Of a stretch of DNA of 64,000 nucleotides, positions 1-15,200 are shown one piece after another. The position numbers and the translations under genes were made by a program. Source of the DNA: Epinephelus fuscoguttatus (Eukaryota; Chordata; Actinopteri; Perciformes; Serranidae); assembly GCF_011397635.1 (NCBI RefSeq), contig NC_064753.1, positions 31,768,322 to 31,832,321 of the forward strand, given 5' to 3'. The notes below the pieces were generated by a model. The model saw only the letters and a list, made by a program, of their open reading frames with translations. It did no database searches and was not told the origin of the DNA. Each line of letters starts with the position of its first letter. Within the stretch, counting starts at the first letter, position 1.

Positions 1-89
1 TGAAATGACAGAGTAGCACAAAAAAAACCTTTAATACACAGTATCATTGACAATTGTCAGCGCATCTCTATAGTTGAAGTCACTAATAG

Positions 90-2709
<2,620 letters not shown>

Positions 2710-3687
2710 TCTTTAAACGAATGTCTCATAATTCTTCCCCAGCTGCTGCATTTTGTGGAGGTCATCAGTTTTTATAAAACCTGGCATTGATTCCTCACTT
2801 TGAAGCTTTATATAAAAGCGAAATAATCGGTTTCCGTGCTGACGTTTTGTGCAAATGAACACTTGTTTTCCAGTTAGCTGACCCATTAAGATAATGTGAA
2901 ACAGGCCTGAACAAGCCAGTGCCACTTTGAAAATGATTATTTCGGGAGGAATTCCATTATTTTTCTCATGTTTGCTGCACGGCCGTATTCTCATGCCACG
3001 GAAGCACTAAAACAAGTCAATTTAAACAGGATGTCTCTAATCAGCCTGCAGTGCTGATCGTCCAGAAAAGCCCTCTAATCAACATCCACTGTATGTGCAC
3101 TCAGCAATGATATGCTCTGTCTTAGGTTTCCTAAACACTGTGCTGAATTGACGTGGGATCATTTTAATGCAAACGCACTGTGGCATATATTGTGGTTTGG
3201 ATGTATTACTCTGAGAAATTGGCAAATGACACAGCAGAGAACTGTTAGCCATATGTAGCTCAAGTCATCTGATACTGACAAAGGTTGAATTTAGGGGTGA
3301 TTTTCTTATACTTTGTCAGAGATGACATGCACCAAATATTCACTTTCATTCAGGGGACTCACATCTACACAGTTATATTAGGGTCAGTAAAGAATTATAA
3401 CACAGTGTAGGAGATCTCTGTGGACATTTATACTGCAGTTTGTGCTCCAGTATTTTAACACAGCTGACACGATAATGAATAAACTACATTTTGAAACAAG
3501 GCTAAAATATCAAATCGTCTGTCATGTTGATGTACACTGTACACTTCTGACCACAAGACACTGAGACTGCATATTAAAATCAGATAGGTTGAATAAGTGT
3601 GTTCTTTGCATCAGGGACTGTGCATTGGTTTCATTGCCTCATATATTATGAAGTTCCAAAAGATGGTGTTGCTCAATATTAAATAAA
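2710..3687 (+). other. spg7: spg7 3' UTR and candidate polyadenylation signals
   Basis: The sequence after the stop codon is non-coding. AATAAA occurs at 3478-3483 and again at 3682-3687. The second is followed within 35 bases by a T/GT-rich stretch, as expected of a cleavage site, and sits just before a repeat that starts near 3733. Which signal is used cannot be settled from sequence alone. Confidence 0.4.
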
Positions 3688-3732
3688 TTTATTTAAATAT
3701 TGAGTTCGCCTTTGTGATGTTTAATTTTAGTG

Positions 3733-5275
3733 GCAACAGAGTGCATTCACACCCCTCCACTTTTTTCACATTTTGATATGTTGCAGCCTAGATATAAAGT
3801 TTCCCTTCACCGACGCTCAGTACTCCATTATTATAAAGCTTTGCACACCTGGATTGAGGGATTTTCTGCAATTCTTCTCTGCAGATTCACTCAAGCTCTG
3901 TCCTGTTGGATGGGCAGCCATTTTCAGGTTGTGCAAGCTGAACAGACACACAGTCTTGCTCTCCTTTGTGTCTCTCCTCCATGCTCCTCCTTTCTTCCTC
4001 TGAGATCAAATCTGCTGACACGGCCAAGGAAGCTGCAGCATGCAAAAGTTTCACAGGGGAAATTATGGCCATGCAATCAACAAAATGTCTCGTCCACTTC
4101 TTTGCATACTTCAGAACAGTAAAGGTAGGGACATTTATCTGGATGCAAAATAGATAACTATAGAATTAGAGACTATCCCAGACAGTAACGATTGAGGACT
4201 CCATCTAGACCTACCAGTGTTAGATCGTTTGGTCAGCCTTTGCCATCTTTTTTGGTACAAAGCAATATGTGAGTCTGTCTCACAAAGCCGGGTTAGTGTC
4301 CTCTCTGCTCAGGGTAATTGTCCTGTTGGAAGATGAACCGTCAGCCCAGTCTGGACCAGGTTTTCATTCAGGGTATCTGTACTTTATTGTTAAGCTTTGC
4401 CTCAACTCTGATCAGTCCTGCAGCATGACATGGCCACCACCATGCTCTACCATTGCCATGGTATCGTGCAGCTGATGAGCAGTGCCTGGATTTCTTACAT
4501 GTGGCTTAGAATTGAGGCCGAACACTTCAGTCGTGGGATTGACCTTCTGGAGGTTTCTCCCATTGAAGAAGCTTCTTGGGTGAGAGACGAAATGTCTTCA
4601 AGAAATGCAAGCAAGTCCATTTGCCTAGCTATTAGCACTTACGATTACCATGACCTGGATGACTGAGAATCTTCACCGACAAGTTTCTCTCATCTTCACA
4701 CAGGCTCTCTGGAGCTCACCCAGGTCACTTCTCAAGGTCCTTCTCTGGCGATTGCTCAGTTTGCCCGGTGGGCTAGCTTTGGGAGAATCCTGGTTGTTGC
4801 AGACTTCTTCCATTTAAGAATTATGGAGGCAACTGTACACTTGGAAACCTTCAAGCAGGAGCAGCAGAGGTTTTTTGGTGCATTTGGTGCACGGACACAA
4901 TCCTGTTTCCATGCTCTGAAGGCAGGTGTTTGCTCTGATGTGCACTGTCGGCTTTGAGACCTTCTATAGCTAGGTGTGTGTCGATTACAGGTAGAGGTAG
5001 GTAGAATCTTATCAAGCTGCAGAAACATCTCACAGACGATCAAGAGAAATGGAGGGCCCTACGCTGAATATGAAGTGTCGTAGTAAAGGGTCCAAATACT
5101 TGTTTTAATGCAATATTTCAGTTTTGTCTTTTTAATACATTTACAAAAGTGTCTAAAATTCTGTTTTCGCCCTGTTTAGATTGATGTGGGAACAATATAC
5201 TGTAATTTTCAAAAATGTTTAGCATAAAGCTAAAGCTAATGTGATAAAGTGAAGGGGAGTAAACCTAGTGCAGCC
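3733..5275. mobile_element. RSg-1-like interspersed repeat, interrupted
   Basis: The segment reads like the fish RSg-1 type repeat as I remember it. Recognised parts are GTGCATTCACACCCCT near the left end, a middle with CCTGTTGGATGGGCAGCC and TGTCCTGTTGGAAGATGAACC, and a right part with CTTCCATTTAAGAATTATGG. The terminal stretches are roughly inverted: the cacattttgatatgttgcag region on the left against gataaagtgaaggggagtaaac on the right. Between about 4510 and 4690 an unrelated repeat-like block (GAAGAAGCTTCTTGGGTGAGAG) interrupts the match. Open frames inside are broken. Confidence 0.55.
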
Positions 5276-6042
5276 TGTGACGGTCTTATTTCAAAATGAA
5301 CAATTCACACACTAAATAAAAGATTTACATTTATTCTGTAGACACCGGTAAAATTTAAAGTCAATGAACATATTAAAAAAAAAAAAACATAATTCAAAGT
5401 CTTCACCTCCAAACTATGTGACTACAGGATATTGTGTGGTACAGTTTGTTTTGTTGTGTAATTTTTTTTTACCAAAAAGGATCAACAGATGCTGGAATGG
5501 AGGATTTGTGATCAAAAAAAAGAAAAACAAACAAAATCAATATCAAAGCAAATTTACCTTATAAAATAATCACTTATATAAAAAAAGAAATACATAAAGA
5601 CTTTTTTTTTTTAAACAATCTCAGGCTTGTTGTATGCGTCATTACTGAGCGATCCAAGTCTGAGGATAAACACAACCAGACATGGACAATCATTTCAACA
5701 CACATTCTGTTTGCCTTGAAGCATGCACGGCTCCTCTCTTTCCTCGTCGCTGATCAATTCACAATTTTACTATCTCGTTTACTTCTCCTGAGCTCACCAC
5801 AAAACTTTGCAAAGAGCCATTTTATCACTTGTGTCCAGATGATCGTCAATAAAACCTAAGGCACATTTGATTAAAGGCCCGTGGTTTTATATCGCATTTA
5901 TTTCTCCTTGGAACAATTCAAATCTCGTCCTGGACTTAAAATCTTTTCAAATGTGTCCAGAAAAAAAACACCTGAGGCATGATCTGTGTCCCTAACTGGT
6001 GGTGGAGCACATGGGTCATATTTCTGTGGGGTGCTGTCCACC
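5276..6042 (-). other. cdh15: Spacer and cdh15 3' UTR
   Basis: This stretch separates the convergent spg7 and cdh15 genes. On the - strand an AATAAA lies at 5902-5897, about 140 bases after the cdh15 stop, and is a candidate polyadenylation signal giving a short 3' UTR. The part at 5364-5620 is A-rich and low in complexity. I see no other gene. Confidence 0.4.
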
Positions 6043-6243
6043 TTAACGTGGGTCATACATGTTAGCCAGTTTCTGAAAGCGTGGTCCCCACTCGTTGAGG
6101 TAGTCGTAGTCCTGGTCTCCATCAGAGCTGCCTGAGGCGATGGAGCTGAGGCTGCCTGCCAGAGAGCCCTCTCCCTCATAGTCATAGATCAGGGCTGTGT
6201 CGTATGGAGGCACGTTGGGATCGTTGTCTGCAGCCTCCAGGCC
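6043..6243 (-). CDS. cdh15: cdh15 exon 14 (catenin-binding tail, stop)
   Basis: It starts [20 protein letters not shown], the beta-catenin-binding core, then a Ser-rich cluster and [18 protein letters not shown], ending DPR and TAA at 6045-6043. It stops about 20 residues earlier than human CDH15, whose extra tail is not seen here. Confidence 0.96.
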   Translation of the reverse strand, partial: GLEAADNDPNVPPYDTALIYDYEGEGSLAGSLSSIASGSSDGDQDYDYLNEWGPRFQKLANMYDPR

Positions 6244-9200
6244 CTGAGGGAAGAACAGTTACAAGGTTTATGAAGCTGATAAGGGTAAAGCAAATCCTCA
6301 AGGAATGCTGATTTAATTGTAAACGGACATAATCACACTTCTATAAATCAAGGCTTTCCTCGTAACACCTGAAGAACTAACATTAAATCTAAATAAAAAA
6401 ATCATTAAAATGAGTCAATTCTTTAAAAAAATAAAAATAAAAAATAAAATAAAAAACAAATAATAATAAAATAGTAAAAATAATAAAAAATAATAAATGA
6501 ATAATAAAAACAATAATAAATAAGAAAAATAATAGAATAATAAATAAATAATAAAATAATAATAAATGATACAAAAAACTCCCATAACTGACCAAAGCTA
6601 AACTGAAATCTAAACCAAATCGAAGGACTAAATAAAAATAAAAACAAATTAACATTTCCATACTATAATAACTGTACTCTAGAGTCAGAAAGGCTTTATA
6701 CAACTTTTTTTCCCCCCACATATGCAGTAGCACTCCCCAAGACCTGTAAACAGACTTCACTGTGCAAAATCAGTGTTGTTTGCCTCTAAGTATATATTTT
6801 TATAATTTAAATTCGAAACAAACCTTTAAAGAGACAACGTGTAATATTTATGGGGATTTAGTGGCATCTAGTGGTGAGGATTGCAAATTGCAACCAGCTG
6901 AAACTTCTCACAGTTCTTCAGTGTGCATTAATGTGGTACAAACTCTAAATAAAGCAGTTTCACATTACAAATCAGTGTTTCTGCTAAGCTGTTTGGCACG
7001 TTGCAGACAGGCCACTAGCCCAACACCTGCTAACATGTGCTCACCTTTCTACTCTGATAACTTAATGTCCAGACGTTCAGGAGGTTTTCACTGGGAGCTT
7101 AATTATCCACAGAGATGTCATCCTCTCCAAAACAAAAAGACCAGTGATTTAAACTGGTAAAACACAGCACATTAAAAAAATCAGTGCTCTCCCAAAGCTC
7201 TCGTAGCATTGGGCTTGCTAACTACAGTGGCTTACATGAAAACATGACTTGACCGTGTCTAGAGCCAGTGTTTGGTTTGTCAGTTCTGGGCTACTGTAGA
7301 AACATGGCCATGCAAACCGCCATGTTAACAAAAACCCAAAGATTCTTATTTTCAGGTGATTATACACTAAAGAAAACATACTAATTATATCATATTCAAT
7401 TCCTGCCAATATCTCCCCCTAAATCCTACACACTGGACCTTTAACTGCATCAGAAAACATGCAAAACCTAGATTCAGTTGTTCAGTGTTAGTCTGTCTAT
7501 CAGGCCTGTCGATTAACTTTGGGAGTAATAGTAAATTTCTGTTTTGTATTCTGAATTTTAGTGGTGGGAATACCCTTTTAAATAACTTTGGATTATAGTT
7601 TTGGCCTTTACAAGACATTTTCAAACGGGATCACGATAGAAGCCTCTCACATCATTGATGTAGTCCTCAATGTCAGTGGGATCTGCTGGAGGCCTCCGTG
7701 GGTAGGTAGGTGAGGGCAGGTTATGCGGGGCATCTCTCCTGAGGGGCTGCTTGCCTCGAGGAACACCAGGGTAGTAAGACCCCGGGGTGGAAGGTGCATC
7801 ATGGGGATTCCACAGGAGGTCGATGTTAAAGGCATTCTGCAAGGTGAGAGGAAGAGGCCACAGATTGACTCTGCACTTACTCTGAGAATACAGTGATAAC
7901 ATGCATAAACTTGACTACAGGGATTGTTTGGACCTCTCTCTCCTTAACTTGCAGCCTTACCTCGTCCTCCTCTCCCCCGCCTTGCTCATCATAGTTGAAA
8001 ACATTGTCTCGGACGTCGTCCTCTGATTCCCCGACAAGCAGACCTGTTCCTTTTTTGATATGGTGGCGTCGCCCACAGCTGGTCATTGCCACGGCCAGAA
8101 GAAGCAGCACTATGATTAAACAGACGGAAACCATCATGTGTATATTAAAGAGTGTTTATCTGGTTAAATGTCAGAAACTAAGGGTTTTTTTCTACATTGA
8201 CTAATTGTCTGATTACTTCCTTAATTACTTGCTTAATTTATTATCGTTTAGTCTCCAGTTAAATCTTGCAACATAGTGAAAAATGTCTATCCCAGTCTTT
8301 CACAGTCCAATGTCACATCTTTAAATGTCTTATTTTATCTGACCAACAGTAAATAATCCCAAAATATTACATTTACAATAATATAAAACAGAAAAAGCAG
8401 AATATTGTCACATTTTGACAGGTCGAAAACAGGTCGATTTTATGGTTTCTACTTTAAAAATGCTTTAAACTAGCCTATACACACACCTCTTTTTCTGGCC
8501 CAAAAAACACATCACATAATTTCTTACACGTTTTTGAAAATATCCAGAACTAGGGTCATGTTTCCTTTATTCTTGTGAGACTGAGTGGTGTACACACGAT
8601 GAGACTTACACAGTAGGAGTGCAATGCAGGCCATGATGATGATGAGAGCGATGAAGCTGATCCCCACAGTGGAGCCCAGGACAGCCCCGGCCTCAGACTT
8701 ACAATCTCCAAAGGAGTCGCAGAGACACACGGTGACATTAACCTGAGCGTAAGCGCTCAGAACTGGGCTGCCGGAGTCTGACACAAACACTGTGACGGCG
8801 TACTCTCCTGCTTCCAGCTCTACAAGGGGCTGAAGCACAGCGTGAGTATCTGAGGAGGAAAGGAGAATAGTGTGAGGTTAGGAGATTGATGGAAACACCT
8901 CTTGCGGTATCCTCACCCCTCATGCCCTCTCCTTACCGTTGACTTGAATAACAGTCCAGTTGACCGACAGATCATCAGGCATCTCAAAGGCGAAGGGTGC
9001 AGCATGGGGAGGAAGGTCTTCATCCACTGCAGTGACAATCAGACCAGAACTCCTCCGGCCTGCATCCTTACATATAGTGCCGCTCAGAGGGAAGAGCTGA
9101 GGGGGGAAGTCATTGGTCTCCTTTAGTGTGATGGACACTGTGGCAGAGGTCGACACACCATCAGCATCTACCCAAGAGAACAGAAACACACAGTGATGCC

Positions 9201-12200
9201 ACATTAATTTACAGCAGCTTATTCAAAAGCATTCCCAAAACACTTATCCATGATTGTTTATCTTTCTCAAAGTGTTATCTATTCAGATTTTCTTACACAG
9301 GAGACCAAACCTGCCATGTGGTTGGCAGGTAAAAGGAGCAGTGTGTAAGATTTATGGGGATTTAGTGGCATCTAGTGGTGAGGATTGCAGACTGCACCCA
9401 GCTAAATTTTCGTTAGAATTCCTTACACGTTAATTGTTCAGGAGTTACATATTCATCCCACACACTGGACCTTTAAGTAGATACACACCTGTAACCTTGA
9501 CAACAGCAGTGTAGATATTGTTTCTAACATTTGGAGATCGCATGTTGAACGTTCTCCTGGCAGTAATGTCTCCTGTATCTTTGTTGATGTCCAGCCACCT
9601 CTCAGGATCTCTGCTGATCTCATACCTGCCACGGAGAGCAGAGAAAAAGATACAGTCCACTTAGTTTACCTGCAATCATAGAAACACACTCCTTATACTT
9701 TGTGGCTGTGTCGTACCTCAGGTCAGAGTTATCAGGGTCAAAGGCGATGTTGCCTTTCAGCAAAGTCCCAGGAGCCACAGACTCAGGGACCACAATGTGT
9801 ACGGGGTCCTCCCTGAAACGTGGAGCTTCGTTCTCGTTCACGACAGTCACCATAACTGTAGCCGTGCTCACGGGCAGGTTGGGAGCCTTGCTGCTCAGAC
9901 GATTGACATTTTCCACCGTCAGAGTCAGGACGTACTCGTGCTGTGCTTCGTAATCCAGAGGCTGCATGACAAATCAGTGCAGAAAGAAAATGTTTGTGGA
10001 GGGAAAGTCATACACTACACTTGGATAAAATATATAGTAAATGATAAATCTATATGTTTAACAAAAACTCAAATTGTAGCCATTTACTGACCTGTAACAA
10101 TATAGGAAAGGTCAAAAAAGCACTTTTGTTTGAGTAAGTTGTAGTTTTTGAAGTCAACCACTAGATGGTGCTGTTGAGTTGTGTCTGAAGGCCTCAATGC
10201 ACATTTTGACTTTAAGGGACAATGCCACCCATTTTGAAAATTGAAATTATTCCTGTGTCCCAAAATAGATCAGTTAATATTAGAGAAGATATTATGTTCT
10301 TGTAAAGATACGATATAAAAAACATATGGGTCAAGAAAAAGTTCACTGGGATGTATATTTGATATACTATAAATGCTGTACTCTTACGAACACTAACTGG
10401 ACAGTCCTGGGGTGCAGAAATAACTTGCTTAAAAACACTCTCTTTGGAATGGTCATATTTTTGTTTAGCCAGATGCTCTCCTTTCCATATCTCCTTATAA
10501 ATTCATAGTAAGGTTCCAAGACAGACCCAAGCAACTTGACAGTAATTACAGGTAAAATAGTCAGTCAGCTGGTCCATCTACAATTATTTAATTCCAGTTC
10601 ATTGCTATTGTTAGCAGTGTATGGAAGGTTAGCTGTAAAGGCAAAAAGGGTCAGTTTTATTTACCGATAAATATACATTTCAACACATATGGAGAATTAC
10701 GTTTCTGATATGAAATGAATCAGAAATGAATATCTCTTAGGATTTAAATAAAGCAATCCTCTCTTCAAAATTTCTTGCTTATAAACTTAGTTAACTCTCA
10801 CCAAAACATCTGTCTCTCAACTTTGCATAGTTCCTTCTAGAAAGCCTATGAAACTATTAGGAACTAATGGACCCATGACATATAGCATTACCACAACCAC
10901 TTCAAAACTCATTAAATATGTAGATGTTACCTTCACCACTGTCAGAACGCCCTCGTTGGTGGCAGGGTCAGTACTGATGGCGAAGTTGCCGTCAGGGTCG
11001 TTGGTGATGAAATATCTGGCCTCCCAGTTTCCTGTTCCACGATCATCTCTGTCTGTCACATTCACCCGGCCAATCTCATAGTCCTTCCAGTTCTCCACTG
11101 CTGTCATACTGTACTACACGCACCACACACACAACACAAATCAAAAGGTTCAACATCTAACATTATAACTACAGTGTTTTAAATCAGAACACCTCATGTG
11201 TTGTTGTGTGACACTCACCGAGTCTGGGCTGAACTGTGGGGCGTGGTTGTTGATGTCAGCTACATGTATGAGTGCCACACCTTCAGCTGTCAGTCCCATG
11301 CCCCCCATATCAGCAACCTGAAGTTTTAACCGGAAACCTTTCACCACCTGGAACAGAAAACAGCATGTTTTAGTGACATGGACTGTACTGTAACAATCTT
11401 CAAAAGTCTGTATCTTAACCTGCATCGTACCTCTCGGTCCAGGCCTACATCTCTTGTGTAGATGGCTCCTGTCTCGTTGTTGATGCCAAACATAGTCTTG
11501 GTAACAGCGTTGGCAGGAATGCTCTCCTGACTGATGATGGAGTAGCTCAGGAAAGCGTTTTCTGTCGTCGGGTCATCTTGATCAGTGGCTGACACTGACA
11601 TCACTGAGGTGCCTGTCAAAAAATAATTGATAGCTTTGGTCAGCTGGAAAAATCAGTCAGTAGGAATCACAGATATGTGACATATGTGCTGAGGAGGGAT
11701 GCAACGATACGAGATTTTCAAGGTACGATAACAGTTTCAGAAAATATAACTGTTTTACGCTATCATGGCGTCACAGAATTTATATTTTATCAGTCAACAT
11801 CACCCTTAAAGCAATGAAAACAGAAGGGTTCTGTTTGGTTGAACAAAGATTTCACAACTATATTTGAAACGCTGTCAATGTTTAATGGAAATATGTGTAA
11901 ATAGTCTCCCTTTTTAAGATAACTAACATTGCCTCTGCAATGATGCTGTTGCCACAGTGGGTTTAGACGGCCTTATCAGTGGTGACCGATGTATGAGAGC
12001 AATGCAGAGCGGCGGCGATTAGCTAGCCAATGGGATACACACACAGGTACTCACATGCACTAACAGGCATGCTCAGCCAACCTGGCTACCAAAACAGAAT
12101 GTGTGTGACTTTATTCTCTGCTTAATTCCATCACGTCACCGTGTCTTTAGAAAATAGTGGTTTGCTGCTATATCAGTGCTCTAAATGTTGCATACTAAAT

Positions 12201-15200
12201 CTTCAAACCTGCAAAACTGTTTTTTGGCCACTTTGGGGCAGCAGAAACAATCTACTAATGCAAAACTGACATATTTGATGTAAGTTGATTTGGCAAACTT
12301 GTTAGCACCTTTGTTTTAGATAATGAAGGAAAGTAATGTGAGTGATGTGTTCAGAAATATTCATTCCGAGTACTGGAGCTCACTCTGGCGCAAACTTCAC
12401 CGTTAGTAAATTCATAATGCTGTCAGGATGTACTGTTTGGATATCCAGAGCACCGCACTCTCTAAGGAACAGAGCACACTCTAAGCACTCTGTCTGGGGA
12501 GACGGAGCACTAGAGTGCAGAGTGAAGTGAATGTGTGTTTAACTTAACCGTTTGTTAATTCATGTAGAAATATAACGATCCATTTCTTCGACCAACAGGA
12601 CTCTTATTTTAGTGTAGAGCATCAGACTGAATTCATGAACGCACCATGTCAGGTCACTCACTCTCCGGAACCACGAGTGTTGCTTGAAAAGGTAAACACA
12701 GACCAATGGGACCAGACTGGCCGACCTGTATGCTCTCACTCAGTGGATGGATGATTTGACGGGATTGCTGAAGGTGGGATGGCCGGCTTTGTAATTGGTA
12801 ACTATGCCAATCTTACAAAGAGAGACGACACTTGAACGATTACCTCCAATTTGTTTTGCTATCGAAGCTAACGTTAGCTAATGCACTAAAAAGTTAGCGT
12901 TGTGGAGAAATCTAATATTCCTCTTCATACCTCCCCAATTTCTGATTAGGTGGCAGTGATAATACACATAACGTTATTCATCTACAACAGCAAATACTTT
13001 TTCCCTGACCTGATATGAAGTGTGCCCTGCACATGTGAGCATTTTTGATGGTCGTGTCCATCCAGTCCTTTCGTCTTATTGCATTTAACCCTAGTTGTCT
13101 TTGTTTTTGTTGACAGGCAGTGGCAGCTGGCACCCAGTAACACAACAAGAAGGCATTTTAAGACTCCTGTGGAGCCTACAGCCCTGTGGCGGTGAGTCGT
13201 GTTCTGCCTCCAACTAATAAATTGACATCATTGTGACATCTACCCTAAAAGGGTCTATAGCAGCTTCAGAGTGTTGCACAGTGTACTGTACTGTTTCAAC
13301 GACACACTGAAAGAGACGGTTTTCAAACAGCATGGGAAAGACGTTCAGAGCTACTTAATAAACTCTTTAACTACTTCAGGAAGTTAATTTAAGATTTATT
13401 TTTGGAACATTGTGATTCTATAAGATAAGGAAATAAAAAGTTGGTCATACAGTATGCCATGTGTGGATGTACCTGGGACTGAGAACTCAGAGATGGTGCC
13501 AACAAACTGGCTCTGGGTGAAGGCGGGTCTGTTGTCATTCTGATCCAGCACCACTATCTCTATGGTGGTTGGATTCTCAAGTCTCTCTCCACTCGGCGAC
13601 AGTGCAAAGGCTTTCAGCTACACAAACACACAAAGAAAGAGCAGACAAATGTTTCTTAATATACACCGTATTCATGGGATTGTAGTTTCTTACCATTATT
13701 CACGACAGATGTTGTGCATTTCGCTGAGGAAAACGTGCAGCATTCAAGGTAACATTGGGTATTTGTGTCTGCACACAACACATGCGGGAAATGACGGAAA
13801 GAAATGTGCAGGATGTTTGGTTCGACTTCCTTGGTTACATCATGGTCATCTGGTCTGAGACACTCTTAAGTATCTCCCAGGATGCCCATTAAGGCCCTTG
13901 GAAACTGACCTCTGGCTGTTTGTGCTGGTGTCTGAGACATTGATATATGCTTTGAGACAAAAACATGAACCTAAGCCCTGAAACACACTGTGTGAAGACT
14001 CATTGAGTGCACTGTGGCTTGTGTGTTAAGCGCTTCTGTTTGACTGAGCTTTAAAACACATTTTAAGTGTCTGTGTGATTTAAAATGTTACACCCATAAA
14101 TGCTCTCTCACCGTGAAGGTGTTGTATCTCTCTCTGTCCAGCGGCCGCTTGCTCCTGATTACTCCCGTTTTATCATCAATCTCAAACAGATTCTTGGGCT
14201 CCTGGTCCACCCCCGGTCCCTCCAACTTGTAGATCACCTCACCTGTAAAGATTTTGTCCGATTTGATCTAGACAGAGAGAGAAGATAGAGTTGGTGATCA
14301 TCGCAACCTCATGGGAAGGTGGAGGGAGGATTGTAAACCATGTGTCGTAACGCCAGATGTGAATATGTTGACAGATAGGGACCTTGAGACAAGAGTGTTT
14401 AAACTCTCAGAGGCCTTTGACTTATGGCAGGAAATGATATTCTGGACTAATAATAGCAAGGAGACTATATTTTATGCATTTTGTTTCCACTTTCTTTCAC
14501 ATATGGGCTCCGCTGCATTTTCATCACCGTGTAAAAGAAGCTCTATATCTCTCCTTGTACGGTAGGATTTACACACATAGTGGTCGCCTGTGACAGCCTT
14601 AACACAACATTTACATTTCACATGTCTTTTAAACACTTGGACTGTGCTGTGTGATCATCTGTGATGAAGAGTTACAATCAGCAGCACATGGCTGTATGGT
14701 GTTGTGTTTGAGGGGAGTATATACAACATGGTTTACCGTCTGAGGGTAATACACAATCAGCAATCAGCTCATTGAAGCATTTTCATGATGAGGATTTAGT
14801 CTTTAGAGGAATAACACAATAAGACCCTTCTTTTATAGCAATCTAATCTTCATCACAGTCTATTATTATTACTTGGATTATATTAATTTATTTGTTCATG
14901 CACGTTGTTGGGTAAAACGTTGGCATCTACTCTCATTACTTAAGTCCTCCTTTTGCTTCCTCAGTCACAATGTGGACAGCTCATTGTTCCAACAACCCAA
15001 AATTGCAAAACTTTAATAGCTGAAAAATGTCCCACTGGATCAAAAAACGAATGCCCATAGCTCCCAAAATACAAAATTTCTGAAAAAGAAGCAAATAGCT
15101 TATTATTGTGCAGAATGATGTCATTGGACCTTTCCAGGTTCATCCATCCATTTTCAACCACTTATCCAAAGCCAGGTCGCGGGGGCAGCAGGCCAAGCAA

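Larger units (their letters stand above)
6244..7650 (-). other. cdh15 intron 13: AT-rich tract and MITE
   Basis: The intron holds an A/T-rich low-complexity tract (6424-6570) and a MITE (6828-7443). The 123-codon frame that runs through the A/T tract is a low-complexity artefact. Nothing else is recognised. Confidence 0.8.

Noticed and set aside
6389..6760. 123-codon - strand frame rich in Tyr, Phe, Leu and Ile that looks like a membrane protein
   Set aside because: It runs through an A/T low-complexity tract inside a cdh15 intron; the composition follows from the repeat.
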